In this document: one piece after another, positions 28,010 to 38,604 of the stretch
Layout of the letters: each line of letters opens with the position of its first letter
Position numbering within the stretch: position 1 is the stretch's first letter
From: Mesostigma viride
Lineage: Eukaryota; Streptophyta; Mesostigmatophyceae; Mesostigmatales; Mesostigmataceae
Assembly: GCA_009746045.1 (NCBI GenBank)
Contig: RPFO01001595.1
Location: 1-40,000 of the forward strand
DNA length: 40,000 nt
Reading direction: 5' to 3'
Position numbers and translations under genes: made by a program
The notes under the pieces: generated by a model
Database searches by the model: none
What the model saw: the letters and a program-made list of their open reading frames with translations, nothing else
What the model was told of the DNA's origin: nothing

Positions 28010-28012
28010 GGG
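27243..28012. repeat. 770-bp compound trinucleotide repeat (CAC, CAA, GAA, CAG)
   Basis: The tract moves in blocks from CAC through CAA to GAA/GCA, then CAG with scattered interruptions, and returns to CAA. Positions 27243-27604 contain no T on the plus strand. Several frames are open on both strands only because the repeat lacks stop triplets; the translations are homopolymers (Thr, Ser, Asn, or Leu/Cys on the minus strand). There is no non-repetitive flanking protein sequence to support a coding role. Confidence 0.95.
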
Positions 28013-28250
28013 TGAGGAAGAATCAGTCAGATGGCGGGTGCTACAGTACCATCGCAGAGCGGTGTGGGGGCTTAGTCCTATATGGGTGGGTGGGGTGGTG
28101 CGGAGGATCAGTCAGAGGGCTGGCGCATCGCTGCATGAGCGGTGTGGGGAGCCGTGGTCCTATATGGGTGGGTGGGTGGGGGTGGGGACTTGGCTGAGGG
28201 GTGGGGGCCTGGGGGGGCCCGAAGTCCTACATATGAGTGGGGTGGGGTGG
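28013..28250. repeat. 82-85-bp imperfect tandem repeat with a G-quadruplex motif
   Basis: ATCAGTCAGA recurs at 28022 and 28107, and TCCTATATGGGTGGGTGGG at about 28076 and 28158, with a decayed third copy near 28224. In the second copy, 28166-28187 has five G runs of three or more separated by single T bases on the plus strand, a strong quadruplex motif. Confidence 0.8.
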
Positions 28251-31140
28251 GCGGGGCGTGGTCGATCCGGACAGATTGAGGAGATAGCAGTACTGTACGT
28301 AGTTGGTGGATCCCGTTTTTGTTTGTGGATCGACGCATCAGCGTTGATCGGGGCTTGTGTTAGTTTAATACTAGGGAATTCGCGTAGCTTAAATGGTGCC
28401 AGTTTGGGGTGCGTGCCTGCGTCAGTGACCTCGTGGATATTTAGTTCTACGGTGGATATATACTTCTATGGTGGAGAGCGATCACAGCAATGGTGCTCAC
28501 CACTAGACAATCCCGGCCAGTTAGGCTCGAAACACATGCCCTGATCCAGCAAGCTGTTTCCGGCCCCACCGTCTAGGTCATCTAGTCACTCTATACGTAT
28601 GTAAGCCAGCCATAATTTCAATGCACAAGGCTACACATTTCCATCTCCATTCATATTCATCATCCTGAGCGACTCGAAAACGCGGACAAGATAACGGCAG
28701 GCGCGAGCTACCATGGTCCGGATTCTCCCTATTTCTGGCCTGCGCTGGTTGTCTCCTTGATATAGTTCTACTCCCTGCACGCCACCCCCTATGTATCCCA
28801 GTCCAGCACAGGACAGAAGAACATCTATGCATGTGTGTTACTTCTGATGTACATAGGCACCTATGTAACCCGCGGCCTGACTTTGCGGTATTCTTTTAGC
28901 TGCCTTTCCTATGTACGTCATTGTTTGAGTCATGTACTAGCTAGTAGCATTCCATTCTTTAGCAAATATTTTGTATGGCGAGGTCTCCCACTTAAATTAC
29001 TTGGGGATCGAATAGGTGTTGCCTTGTGTATAGTTAGGCGTGCCCAGTGCCTGCGCACTGGCTGTGTCATTATGTTTTATTTTGACTACGCACCTTTCCT
29101 ACGTACATTTGATTACTGTAACATTAATAATAAATGTATATATATGCGCTTACCCGGGCTATGGCTGACATCATGCTTCGCCAGCCGCCGCACGCGGGCT
29201 GACTTTTCGGCGCAGCACGGCTACTAGGCTGTACATCGTACATGTTTTCCTTTGTTCAGACCAGTTGTATGTGATTTTGTAGTAGTCCTGTCTCTTGTTA
29301 GCTTTGGCTTTAGGTGCCTTCACACTAGTGTAAGTAGTTATAATTTTTAATATGTGTGCCAAAATGCGAAATTTGCATATACAAATGACCGCACGCCCTT
29401 TGATTGACAGGCGTAGCATGGCCAATTGCTTGCAGTTGATTCACATGCATGTCATGTGCACTAAGTGCCCTAATCAATGTAGTGCCTTGATGATTGCATG
29501 TACACCACGGCTGGACGTGCATCTTCTGATCGCCTAGCTCCATGAGCATGCCATGATTGATGGTCACTCTTCCTATTTAACATGAAGAAGGTGCGTGCTC
29601 ACCAGCCAACAGTCCAGCAATACGTTTCGTTATCCATAGTAATATGCACGTATGAATTGCTATTGTAATCTGCTATGCAGGCATTACCTGCTGCATGCGC
29701 CAGTGAATCAACGACTGCCAAGTCCAGTGCCAACAGCGGCAGTAATTGCATCGGCATCTTGTGTCGGCGTACATTTCGAGTGGAAAATGCGTCCCGAGAA
29801 TTCCATTGTTATCGTGGTGCTGCTTCTTGCCTGCCGTTGTTCTGTTGCACGTACGTACAGTATGGCACTGAATGTTGTTGATTCCAGTCTCAGATCTACT
29901 TGTGCTTTTATGCGTGGCCAGTTACAGTACGGTAGTTGGTGGCCGGTCATCGCTTCCTGACACAACAGCTGACTGATGCCACTGTTACGCCACCTCTTGC
30001 ACATTTCTAGAGGAATCACCCCTAGCACCGATTGTTTTTCTGCCAATACAAGGCATACCATGTTGTTGAAACTACCCAAGCAGATCCGTGGGTACTACAT
30101 GCGGTGTACGTAGTATGTGTTCTAAGAATCTTTACCCTTGAGACGCATAACGTCACGGACGGCTCAGTGTCAGAGAAAGGGTGTGTGCCATGACTGCATG
30201 CAACATTGATGGGACAAATGGATGCTCAAAGCCGCGTGGCACTTGTGTTCAGTGTTCTTAGTTAATTCGACAGACAGAGGCAAGAAAATCGATATGCGCA
30301 TTACATTACTCTGATACGCGAAGACAAATGGCTTCTTTATCGGCGTTCCAGGGTCCTAGCTGAACAGTACTGTCCACGCTGCCAGCCTCTGTCGGTCGTT
30401 GTTATAGTAATATGTAGGATTGTCAACTTGACAGCTTGAACCGGACTAGAGCAGGTAAGTTTACCGGGTCGGGCTTGTATTTCTAAGATTCTACAATGCA
30501 GATGCGCTAGCCCTCATTTTGACCATCGTGAGGGGAAGTCTCCTTTTTTATCTCTAGCTGGTTTGTCTCGGCGGGGCAGTTGAAAGTTTTTGTGCTGGAA
30601 TGCCATCCTGGACAATAAATGTGCCTACAAAGCCAACCCCAGGTTTAGCTCGATGAAACAACTGGTGTCCACCATGCATTCGAGTGTTCCACATCACGCA
30701 CTTGCCTTACCCTGAGAGGGAGGTTGCTATTTATATTTCATAGATCAAAAGACCATGAACCACCCACTATACCCCCAAGGAGCTCTCTCTATATGCATGA
30801 CCCACTAAACCCTAAACAAGTTCATAGTATGGCCTGGCACTAACTATTATTATGTTGGACGTGAGCACTCGTAATGTGATATGGAAACTGATGCCGTGTC
30901 TGAGGCACTATGCAGTGAGAAATGGTTGACGGGTTGGATATTGATTTAGGATGGCCAACAGGCAAGTAAGGGTATTCGAAGTTCGTTGGTGTCCAAAAGT
31001 CCTCAGTCAGCATGCATTATATTGTCATTAGAACCCATTATGTTTGCCATGCATACACAATTTCTAACTCATTCTTCTACCCTGCATTGCGCAATAGATC
31101 TGCCTTTTTGTGTCGTACTTTTACCAATGTTGGAGCCCTG
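28251..31140. other. Long stretch with no gene recognised
   Basis: About 2.9 kb of unique, mildly AT-rich sequence. The longest frames (28835-29227 plus, 130 codons; 30079-29708 minus, 123 codons; 29652-29960 plus, 102 codons) overlap each other in part, lack domains and have no supporting splice structure that I can see. Introns or non-coding genes may be missed here. Confidence 0.5.
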
Positions 31141-31141
31141 A

Positions 31142-31342
31142 GTGGGCTTTCTAAAATCATGTAGCTGGCCACACGTACGCAATTCCCTTGGATTCCCCGG
31201 ACCTTTTCATGCAGGGAACACCGCACGAGATGCCATCCATGAGCCGCTTATCGAGAAAGCAAATGCTGACATTGCTGGCGCCGACGCTGGACGTTCGACC
31301 CCTAATGAAGATTTCCAGGTGAATGAAAGCCCATTGCAGTAG
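31142..31342 (+). CDS. Possible exon with a duplicated 31-codon segment
   Basis: A 66-codon frame ends with 31 codons (LIEKANADIAGADAGRST...) that are copied 242 bp downstream at 31489-31581. The two copies differ at two bases, both synonymous (Ile ATC/ATT, Ala GCT/GCA). A TTTTCATGCAG acceptor-like site lies at about 31214 and a CAG|GTGAAT donor-like site at about 31319. The product is unknown. Two silent changes are weak evidence for selection, and the copies could simply be young. Confidence 0.25.
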   Translation: MGFLKSCSWPHVRNSLGFPGPFHAGNTARDAIHEPLIEKANADIAGADAGRSTPNEDFQVNESPLQ

Positions 31343-31795
31343 TCTGATACCATCAATGATACTTCAATTTACCATCAATGACACTTCAATATACCATCAA
31401 TGAATATATTATTTCCGGGATACCATTGAAGTACACGGTCTGATACCATCAATGATACTGCAATATACCATCAATGATCTACTTCTTTCTTATTGAGAAA
31501 GCAAATGCTGACATTGCTGGCGCCGACGCAGGACGTTCGACCCCTAATGAAGATTTCCAGGTGAATGAAAGCCCATTGCAGACTGTAGTATTATACCATC
31601 AATGATACTTCAATTTACCATCAATGGTACTTCAACATGTCATCAACGAATACATTATTTCCGGGATATTATCATCTTTGAAGTCGTCCGATACCATCGA
31701 TGATACTTCAATTTACCATCAATGATCGTACTTGTACCATCAATGATACTTCGATATGTACCCATCAATGATACTTCAATATACCATCAATCAAC
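31200..31795. repeat. 242-bp higher-order repeat with ACCATCAATG minisatellite
   Basis: Two ~242-bp blocks each hold a 93-bp segment (31247-31339 and 31489-31581) followed by short units of the type ATACCATCAATGATACTTCA. About 13 such units occur up to 31793. ATTATTTCCGGGATA recurs at about 31408 and 31655, confirming the higher-order period. Confidence 0.88.
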
Positions 31796-31805
31796 CCTCA
31801 GTCGG

Positions 31806-31831
31806 GAAACCACCCGACCTGTCGGGTGGTT
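31806..31831. repeat. 12-bp-stem hairpin
   Basis: AAACCACCCGAC and its reverse complement are separated by the two bases CT. TTTGACAAAC beside it has an inverse partner GTTTGTCAA near 32009, so the hairpin may sit at the end of a small fold-back element. Confidence 0.8.
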
Positions 31832-31933
31832 TGACAAACGGTCGAATTTGGCGCCGCGCCACTTGTGACGGAGGACAGTTTTCCGGTGGGTCTGGGGACT
31901 CTTAACACGTCGCCTGTAACCGCACCCATTTTA

Positions 31934-31972
31934 AGGACTGAGTTCAACTCAGTCCTAAAGTTAGGACTGAGA
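31934..31972. repeat. Overlapping AGGACTGAG palindromes
   Basis: AGGACTGAGTT and its inverse are separated by one base (31934-31955 region), followed at once by CTCAGTCCTA...TAGGACTGAG. The same words recur at 34943, 34998 and 35811. Confidence 0.85.
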
Positions 31973-33495
31973 TTTGGGGTTTGTAGAAAATTTGCCCCGG
32001 TCGGAAGGTTTGTCAAGAAAATCCCTCAAAATTTATTCTCGAATACTACGTGAAAAGATCTTTCTTGGACGTCTTTTCGGGGTTTTTGGTAGGCGAGACC
32101 TTGACAGTGAAAGATGTTAACCCATGGTCAGCCAGCACTTTTTTTGGTTTTTTGACCCCTGAAAATGAAAAAAATAATAACTCCTAGACCACCACTTCAA
32201 ATGCCCTCAACCCATGTACTAGGAATATCTACACTTCAAGGGCTTTCAGAATATGCAATAATACCGTTGGTACATCAAGGCATTTGGATAATAGCTCCAA
32301 CCAAAGTTGGCCAAAAGACGATCGTTTCCGTGCAAGAAAAAGTACGCCCCCCCCATTTTTCTCAGGGGGGGGGGGGGTCAGAAACTTCAATACCAACAGT
32401 GGACAATTTAGTTGGATAGTCCAATGGTGCTTTCCTTTGGTCAAACCACCCGGATACATGTGTGGCATGTACCGCATTTGACATGTATCATGCACGCGTG
32501 TACATGTGTGGCTTACGCGCGCGCAAACAGCCAACTATGCCATGCTACACAATTATGCAATATAAATGACCACAATAGAGTGCCAAACCTGCTGGAATCC
32601 AAACATGATGCCAACTTGCCATCACTGAACGATATCCCCCAAAGAAGTGCCACAAATTGTGCACCATAATGGCTAATACCCCTCCTAGAGCAGGCATGGA
32701 AAGCTGTTGCAATAACCACTATCCTACTCATCAAAAGACATGTAAGAACGTTCGAGTTTCCCTGCAAACAACATGCAAACGCATTGCCGTACCTGCCTCG
32801 ATCATGACCTGGCCGGGTTCCGCTGGCCGGCATGCTCATACGTCACGTATGCAGCTACTAGTGGGATAGGCGGCCATAGCCGCTCTGTCCATGCATCCGT
32901 CATCATTACCATGTTTAAGACATGTGCAAAGATGACGTCTAACGCTTCCACGTTCCCAGCAAATGGCGCAGCGGACTTTCATAAAGACGTGGGAGGCCCA
33001 GGCAGATGGAAACTCCCAAGAACCAAAGGAAACCAACGGAACATCTCGTCTGACAGTGACTACCAAGACAGAGGTAGTAGCCACTGCGTATTTACTCAAC
33101 AGCATGAATCTGATCATTCTTGACGTACCAAAATAATTCACCATCATTCAGGGGTCATCATCTGACCCATTTCAAGCCGCGGAACCCAAAATTGCCACAA
33201 AATGGCACGCTGACAGCCATATCTCGCTATGTGCGCGAGCAACGGTAAAAATTGTAAGCAAAAGTCACGTGACTGCCTGCAAGAAAGTGGTGGTATTTAC
33301 TGGGCTATGGCGCAATTACCTACCCAACCTAAGCATTTTCATTCACGTTGGGTCTGCCTCGACCGGCCGGACATTTTTACGCTACGTCACTTAAACGTCG
33401 CAGGTCACGGAATTACGGGGTACAGTTAAGTTACGAGTGTTGTGGTAAAAAATGACCACATCAGCGGACCATGGGTTAAAGTACGGGTGGTAAGG
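31973..33495. other. No gene recognised; one C-run/G-run pair
   Basis: Frames up to 116 codons (32773-33123 plus) show no domain. At about 32346-32378 a run of eight C and a run of about thirteen G are separated by ATTTTTCTCA and could form a hairpin. Such runs are also prone to sequencing error. Confidence 0.5.
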
Positions 33496-34400
33496 GTACA
33501 GTCATACCTGCGTTAAGTTACGATCGCCGCCAATTTCAGGGCGTCGCAACTTAACGCGGGTACGTAACGCGGTAGAATTAGGCTAGCAGCCCACCCCCTC
33601 CTCCTCTGACGAACTTCTATACGGCAATCGACAGCTCTCGTCAAGCCCGATCCAGCTGCAGCATGATCAAAGTCGCCGAAAGTCTATTTTTCAGGCCTGA
33701 TATGTAGTTTGGTCACGGCCGGCGGTGAGGTATACGCCGGGTGTAGCCACACAGTGCATGCGTTTTTTACCAAACTACCGTGTTTCAACCCCTAAACCGA
33801 CAACTAGACTCGGTAGCGGATCCCTATTTTCAGCCGGCCTCACATTTGCTTGCAGTGGCCGGCAAAACAATCGGGGGACAGTTGGTGGTGAGGGAAGCGT
33901 CCTTCACTGTCAATCATGGCCTGCATGTCAACCGATAATAACGTTGCAGCTGACGGCGAGGCATCATGCGTCCTTGTCAGGGAACGGGACAACCCGTGGT
34001 TAACAGCGCCTTCCATTTATCATGGACATTGTCCCCGGCCTCATTTTCCTTGTCTTTGCCCTTCTGTGCTTTCGGCATGACGGTACACTAGTGTGATGTG
34101 ACTTGCCTCATTGCGGGCAACCTGCATGCACCTGGCTAAAAGGATTTTTATCAGTTGAAATCAGTAGTTACTTTGCCGCTGAAACGTCACATCCCAAAAC
34201 CGCCATCACAGTTGGCGGGTTAGTCCTTCGTCCGCACTTGTCCATTTTCGCGGTCAAAAGTGGCCTTTTACGCCCAGGTACGCCTTCAAATTGGGCCATA
34301 CCCGGGTTAAGTTACGGTGGCACCCAGGCTTAAGTTACGGTCGCCGCCCAAGCTTCGGCGTAACCTTAAGAATCGTAACTTAACGCGGGTATGACTGTAC
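33496..34400. mobile_element. Inverted-repeat DNA element, about 0.9 kb, flanked by GTAC
   Basis: Terminal inverted repeats AGTCATACCTGCGTTAAGTT (33500-33524 and the inverse at 34372-34396) match at 24 of 25 positions. Each is flanked by GTAC, which could be a 4-bp target duplication or, being palindromic, part of the inverted repeat. Subterminal GTTAAGTTACG motifs are repeated in both orientations. No transposase is seen. Its left ~150 bp match 25709-25862. Confidence 0.82.
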
Positions 34401-34515
34401 TTTTTCACGTGAAACATTAGGTTAGGAAATGCACGACCTGGCCATGGCGGCTTGCGCCCATGCATGCAGTTTGTGTTGGGACGATATAGCTGGCCAAACT
34501 CAGGAAATTGATTTA
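34398..34515. repeat. Dispersed repeat shared with 37374-37510
   Basis: Shares TACTTTTT...CACG, GACCTGGCCATGGCGGCTTG with CGCCCAYGCATG, and ACTCAGGAAATT in the same order and at similar spacing as 37374-37510. The family is unknown. It lies directly against the right end of the GTAC-flanked element. Confidence 0.8.
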
Positions 34516-34942
34516 ATCAGGCGGGGCCAATTTTCAGAACAACCGTTAGGTTCGCCAGAATTGGCGAAGCTTATAAGGCCGTACACGTGAGAAAACATAG
34601 GAATGTGGGATAAAAATCCGTCCATCCATCCATACATGCATCCATCGAATTTGTCCCTAATTTGTAAGCATAAGGGTGAGGTTCCTCCGAAAATTGGCTC
34701 CTCCGTAGAGTTTCAACGGGCAAGTTGCAAACACGCACGTGACTTGATATGTTCTAGAGATGATACAAGTCAATTTCCAGCTCGCGGGGATCCACACCCT
34801 AGTAAAATTTTACATGATTTGTTCAATGTATGATTTTTTACGCATATGCCCCAACATTAGCATGTTATTGAGTGCTATTATGCATATCAAACATATGGGG
34901 TACCACCCTACCCTTACCGCTACATTATCTCAAAGTTGGCAT
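34516..34942. other. No gene recognised
   Basis: Short frames only (up to 76 codons), no repeats of note apart from a small CATC run near 34622-34645. Confidence 0.5.
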
Positions 34943-35048
34943 ACTCAGTCCTTTTTTTAGGACTGAGTTTGCACGTACGACGTGTTAAAGATGGTACACT
35001 CAATCCTATTTTTAGGACTGAGTTTCTACAGACGACGTGTTAAGGATG
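34943..35048. repeat. 55-bp tandem pair of CTCAGTCC hairpins
   Basis: ACTCAGTCCT and its inverse around a T-rich loop begin at 34943, and a second copy (ACTCAATCCT) begins at 34998. Each is followed by GACGTGTTAA(A/G)GATG, so the whole 55-bp block is duplicated. Confidence 0.88.
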
Positions 35049-35810
35049 AGGGTGATGCATAGGTTTGGGGGAAATATTCGCCATGGCCTGGTAATTACAA
35101 TGCGCGTTGAGAAAGTATCACGTGACTGTGGCTGGAAATTTTCACTCGCGCGCGCGTAACTAGATATGGCTGCCAGCATGCCGTTCTCACGGAAATTTTG
35201 CGTGTCGCGGCTAGAAATGTGTCAGAATTCTACTCAGCATGACGATGCGTGAAATCTTTTCGTTGGTCAGGCATGGCCAAACTTGTAGGATGGGGAAAAT
35301 TCAGGTAGGAAAATACTGCCTTCTGGGTCGTCAGTGCCAGATGAGTAATCGCTTGTCATATTTCCATTTTATTATTCTCATGGCCGGGAAGTTTGTGCCA
35401 GCCAAAGCATCCAGATTACGGGATGTCCGCTGATGAGTTTGCTGGGACTGCGGACGCATTCATAGGTAATCTTTGAACGGAGCATCAACCTGGTACATAA
35501 TCATGAAAGATGCATGCATGATGCGGCCATGGCGACCTCTGCCTGTAAAGCGATGGTATGTGTGAGATATGAGGGTCCCGGCCAGTGGAATCCGGGCCCA
35601 GGACGTGAGCGAGCCAGGTTCGGCAACGTGTTTGCGTGTCCTTTGCAGCGGAATACGTCTCTCATGCGCTATATTTGACGAGCTTTTTAGTGCACCTTTC
35701 AGCAAGCTTCCACGCCTACTGTAAAGAGCGGTACTAGCCCTGAAAGTTACCAGCTTACACTGTATGGCATTTCTTTGGAGCATATATCGTTTCGTTAATC
35801 CTTTAATGGT
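35049..35810. other. No gene recognised
   Basis: Frames up to 107 codons (35783-35460 minus) without a domain. A CGCGCGCGCG run is present near 35148. Confidence 0.5.
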
Positions 35811-35873
35811 ACTCAGTCCGATTTGAAGGACTGAGTTTTTCTCAGTCCTAAAAATCGGACCGAGTTTGTGGCA
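35811..35873. repeat. Large CTCAGTCC hairpin, 24-bp arms
   Basis: CTCAGTCCGATTTGAAGGAC... pairs with an inverse copy about 30 bp on, with roughly three mismatches and a short T-rich loop. Each arm itself contains an inverted AGGACTGAG, as in the copies at 31934 and 34943. Confidence 0.85.
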
Positions 35874-36682
35874 GAACTACCTATTATTCTAGCAAACTTT
35901 TGAAGATTCTGTCAGGACCAGATTCGAGATCTAGATTTGTACTTTTACGTACACTCCTGGTTTACTACCTATGGACACCTGGACAGGGACCTACGGTCAA
36001 GGAAAGTAGGGGGCGTACCATGGCTAAACGAGGACGACGTGAATAAAAATTATTCACGTCCGCGGCTATGTATGGTGGCACAAACCACTGACTGGGGCGA
36101 GATCATGGCTCGACGTATTCGACTGAAACTTCGTAGGCATCATCCCTAGGTCTTTTAAATGCTACATGTGTAGCTGTGCAACATTTACAAATGCCTAGAT
36201 ATGTCTCGAGGTTATGTGGCGGCGCAGCAAATCGCGTGAGCGGCCAGGCGATGACAGTGCAAGCTCTACTTGTTGCTCGGCAGAAAATGTTCGGATTTTT
36301 GCGCATGGATGAGTTAGTTACGTCGTTTCTAGCACAGTTGAATTGTTCAATTTTACCCCGACTAGGTTGTCCCCAGTTTACAAATTAACAAAATTAACAA
36401 ATTAACGCCGGTGGAGTACCTGCGGACTGCTCGACGCGGAGTCACCGGGCTACAAGTTCCGTACTTTACCAAACTCAGCCTTAGAGGCCGCCGCACCAAT
36501 TTTTACTTCTTTCCGTCACATGGCTTGCGTTGGGTTCATCGACGAGCATCGACGCTCATCGACGGTGCAATCTGACGGCGGAGAATAAGTTCGCCACAGC
36601 ATAGCGCGACGCAAGGGCTAAGATCCGACAACGTGACATGCAAAGCTTTATACCGCATCGCTAACCGGAAATTCCGTCCAAC
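35874..36682. other. No gene recognised
   Basis: Frames of up to 70 codons only. An isolated TACCCCGACTA (near 36354) and AATTAACAAATTAAC repeats (near 36380) resemble transposon termini but have no partner that I can assign. Confidence 0.5.
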
Positions 36683-37230
36683 ACCGTCGTACAGTACTCC
36701 CAGTCGACCGCACCTCTGCCTCTGAACCGTCGAATGCGCAATCGATCTAGAAAGTAGAAACGTCCCCGCGACACTTCCGCGATTTCAGTACTTTCCGTCA
36801 CCCTTGACAGTTTTCGTACAATACTACAAATTTACGCCAATAGAAACTCGCCTCCATACATATATCTCGATAGAGGCGTGCGTCTTATTTAATTTCAAGG
36901 TAACTTACCTCTTAATTAATCTCGCCCCCCCGTTGTAACACCGTCCCCCCGTTGTAACACCGTCCCCCCCCCCCATAAATGCGTCCCCCCCCCCGTTGTA
37001 ACACCGTCCCCCCCCACGTACAGTACTTTCAACCGCAGCTCTGCCTTTTTAACCGTCGAATGCGCAATCGATCTAGAAAGTATCCGCGATTTCAGTACAT
37101 GCCGTCACCCTTGACAGTTGTCGTACAATAGTACAAATTAACGCCAATAGAAACTCGCCTCCAAACATATATCTCGATAGAGGTATGCGTCTTATTTAAT
37201 TTCAAGGTACCTCTTAATTAATCTCGGCCC
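36683..37230. repeat. ~230-bp direct repeats around C-rich GTTGTAACACCGTC units
   Basis: 36683-36932 and 37001-37228 share long identical words, including AACCGTCGAATGCGCAATCG, CCGTCACCCTTGACAGTT and ATATATCTCGATAGAGG. The ~70 bp between them carries GTTGTAACACCGTCCCCCC units alternating with C runs of 7 to 11. The arrangement could be a tandem duplication or short terminal direct repeats. No coding sequence lies between them. Confidence 0.85.
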
Positions 37231-37373
37231 CCGCCTTCCGCTAATTTGCTAATTTGCTAAATTTGCTAAAAAAGAGCCAATTTTATTACCCCGACTGATC
37301 ATCAATGGCGGCCAGGGCATGCTTCCAGCTACGATCGTGGGGTGGGCGTGCTAGCTCCTAAGGGGTCAGGGTA

Positions 37374-37510
37374 CTTTTTTTCACGTACTACGTGCATAAT
37401 GCACGTAAGTTTTCCAGAAATTTTCTGGAAAAAGGCGACCTGGCCATGGCGGCTTGCGCCCACGCATGGCATTCACGTTTTCGTTCGAGTTTTCTGAACT
37501 CAGGAAATTA
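37374..37510. repeat. Second copy of the dispersed repeat at 34398
   Basis: Has the same ordered blocks as 34398-34515 (GACCTGGCCATGGCGGCTTG, then ACTCAGGAAATT). In this copy a CAGAAATTTTCTGG palindrome lies inside. Confidence 0.8.
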
Positions 37511-38032
37511 CTTTTATACGTCCTAAAGATCATACAGGCCAATTTTGGGTTCGCAGGCATGCAAATTGATAGGTGTCGGCAGCGTTCTTGCTGGAAAAAC
37601 TGCGATCTTGACGGTAGGTGCCCTGGTCTTATAACATAATTCAAAATGCACATTCCACAAAAAATGAAAACGCTCATCTTGACCCCCCTGACTTTGACGG
37701 TAGTTATACATGGCCTTCCCTGCATATATGTATTATTTGGAAAACATGGGGAAATGACAGGCTTTGTTCATCACTACCCGCGCAATAGTGTTTTCCAAGC
37801 GGATGCACACCCTCAAACCCCCGAAAACACACACACACGCACTTTGGGAGCCCAAAGTATTCACTCATATGTTGGAGCCCAACGTGTTACCGCGCATACC
37901 GTATGTGCTAACCTGGCCGACAATATCCAAAGGCTGTCCTTGTGGGTTAAGCATGTCCATTAGAGTTATTTTTAATAGTAACGTAGCCTTTTTGCCATTG
38001 GGGCAATGTCATCTTGGCAATCACGTGAACGT
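37511..38032. other. No gene recognised
   Basis: Overlapping frames of 60-114 codons on both strands, none with a recognisable domain. A short ACAC run occurs near 37829. Confidence 0.5.
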
Positions 38033-38453
38033 GGCGCGGAATTGATAGTGGCGAGTGGTTTTCACCGTGTAAATAGTGACCGGCCTAATTGCCCAAGTGG
38101 CAAAAAGGTTCCATCACTAGTTGTAATAACTAAAACGTTGTAGTGGGAAGGTGGATATCTACATATGGTATTGTTAGCGATACTCTAACCGGGCATCACT
38201 GGATTCTCCAGATATCTGGCCTGTGCTGGTTGTCTCATTGACAATTTTCCCTTCTGGCAGTTTCTCATTGCCTTCTGGGACTCTTAATTTCTTCCGGTGT
38301 TACGAAATACCCGTTCCGCCACGGGGATACCAACCCTCGACTCACGAGGTCTTATGGTTGTAGTGACGGAACTCTTTTGCCGCTAATTGGGCAATAAGGT
38401 GCATCACCACTAATTACCTGGCGAAAACCACTCACCAGTATTGATTCCGCGCC
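38033..38453. mobile_element. Long inverted-repeat (fold-back) element, ~420 bp
   Basis: Ends GGCGCGGAATTGATAGTGGC (38033) and the imperfect inverse finishing at 38453 both lead into GAGTGGTTTTC. Further in, TTGCCCAAGTGGCAAAAAGG pairs with the inverse near 38370-38395. Most of the element could fold on itself. No coding frame is present. A direct copy of the left arm (AGTGGTTTTCGTCAGGTCAA... to GGTTCCGTCACC) follows at about 38528-38604. Confidence 0.75.
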
Positions 38454-38604
38454 AGTGATGTTCATGTGAATGTTATGCGGATAGAATATATACCAGATAT
38501 ATATAACGCGGATGGAATAGATACCAGTGAGTGGTTTTCGTCAGGTCAAAAGTGACGGACCTACATACATAATTGGCCAAGTGGCAGGAAGGAGGTTCCG
38601 TCAC

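Noticed and set aside
27017-28197. Leu/Cys-, Thr/Ser/Asn- and Val-rich frames through the trinucleotide tract
   Set aside because: They are homopolymeric translations of a microsatellite in several frames on both strands, with no non-repetitive protein sequence attached.
28835-29227. 130-codon plus-strand frame
   Set aside because: No domain, erratic composition, no splice or start context; probably chance in a 2.9-kb gene-free stretch.
36683-37230. LTR retrotransposon
   Set aside because: There is no coding interior, primer-binding site or polypurine tract, and the spacer is only about 70 bp.
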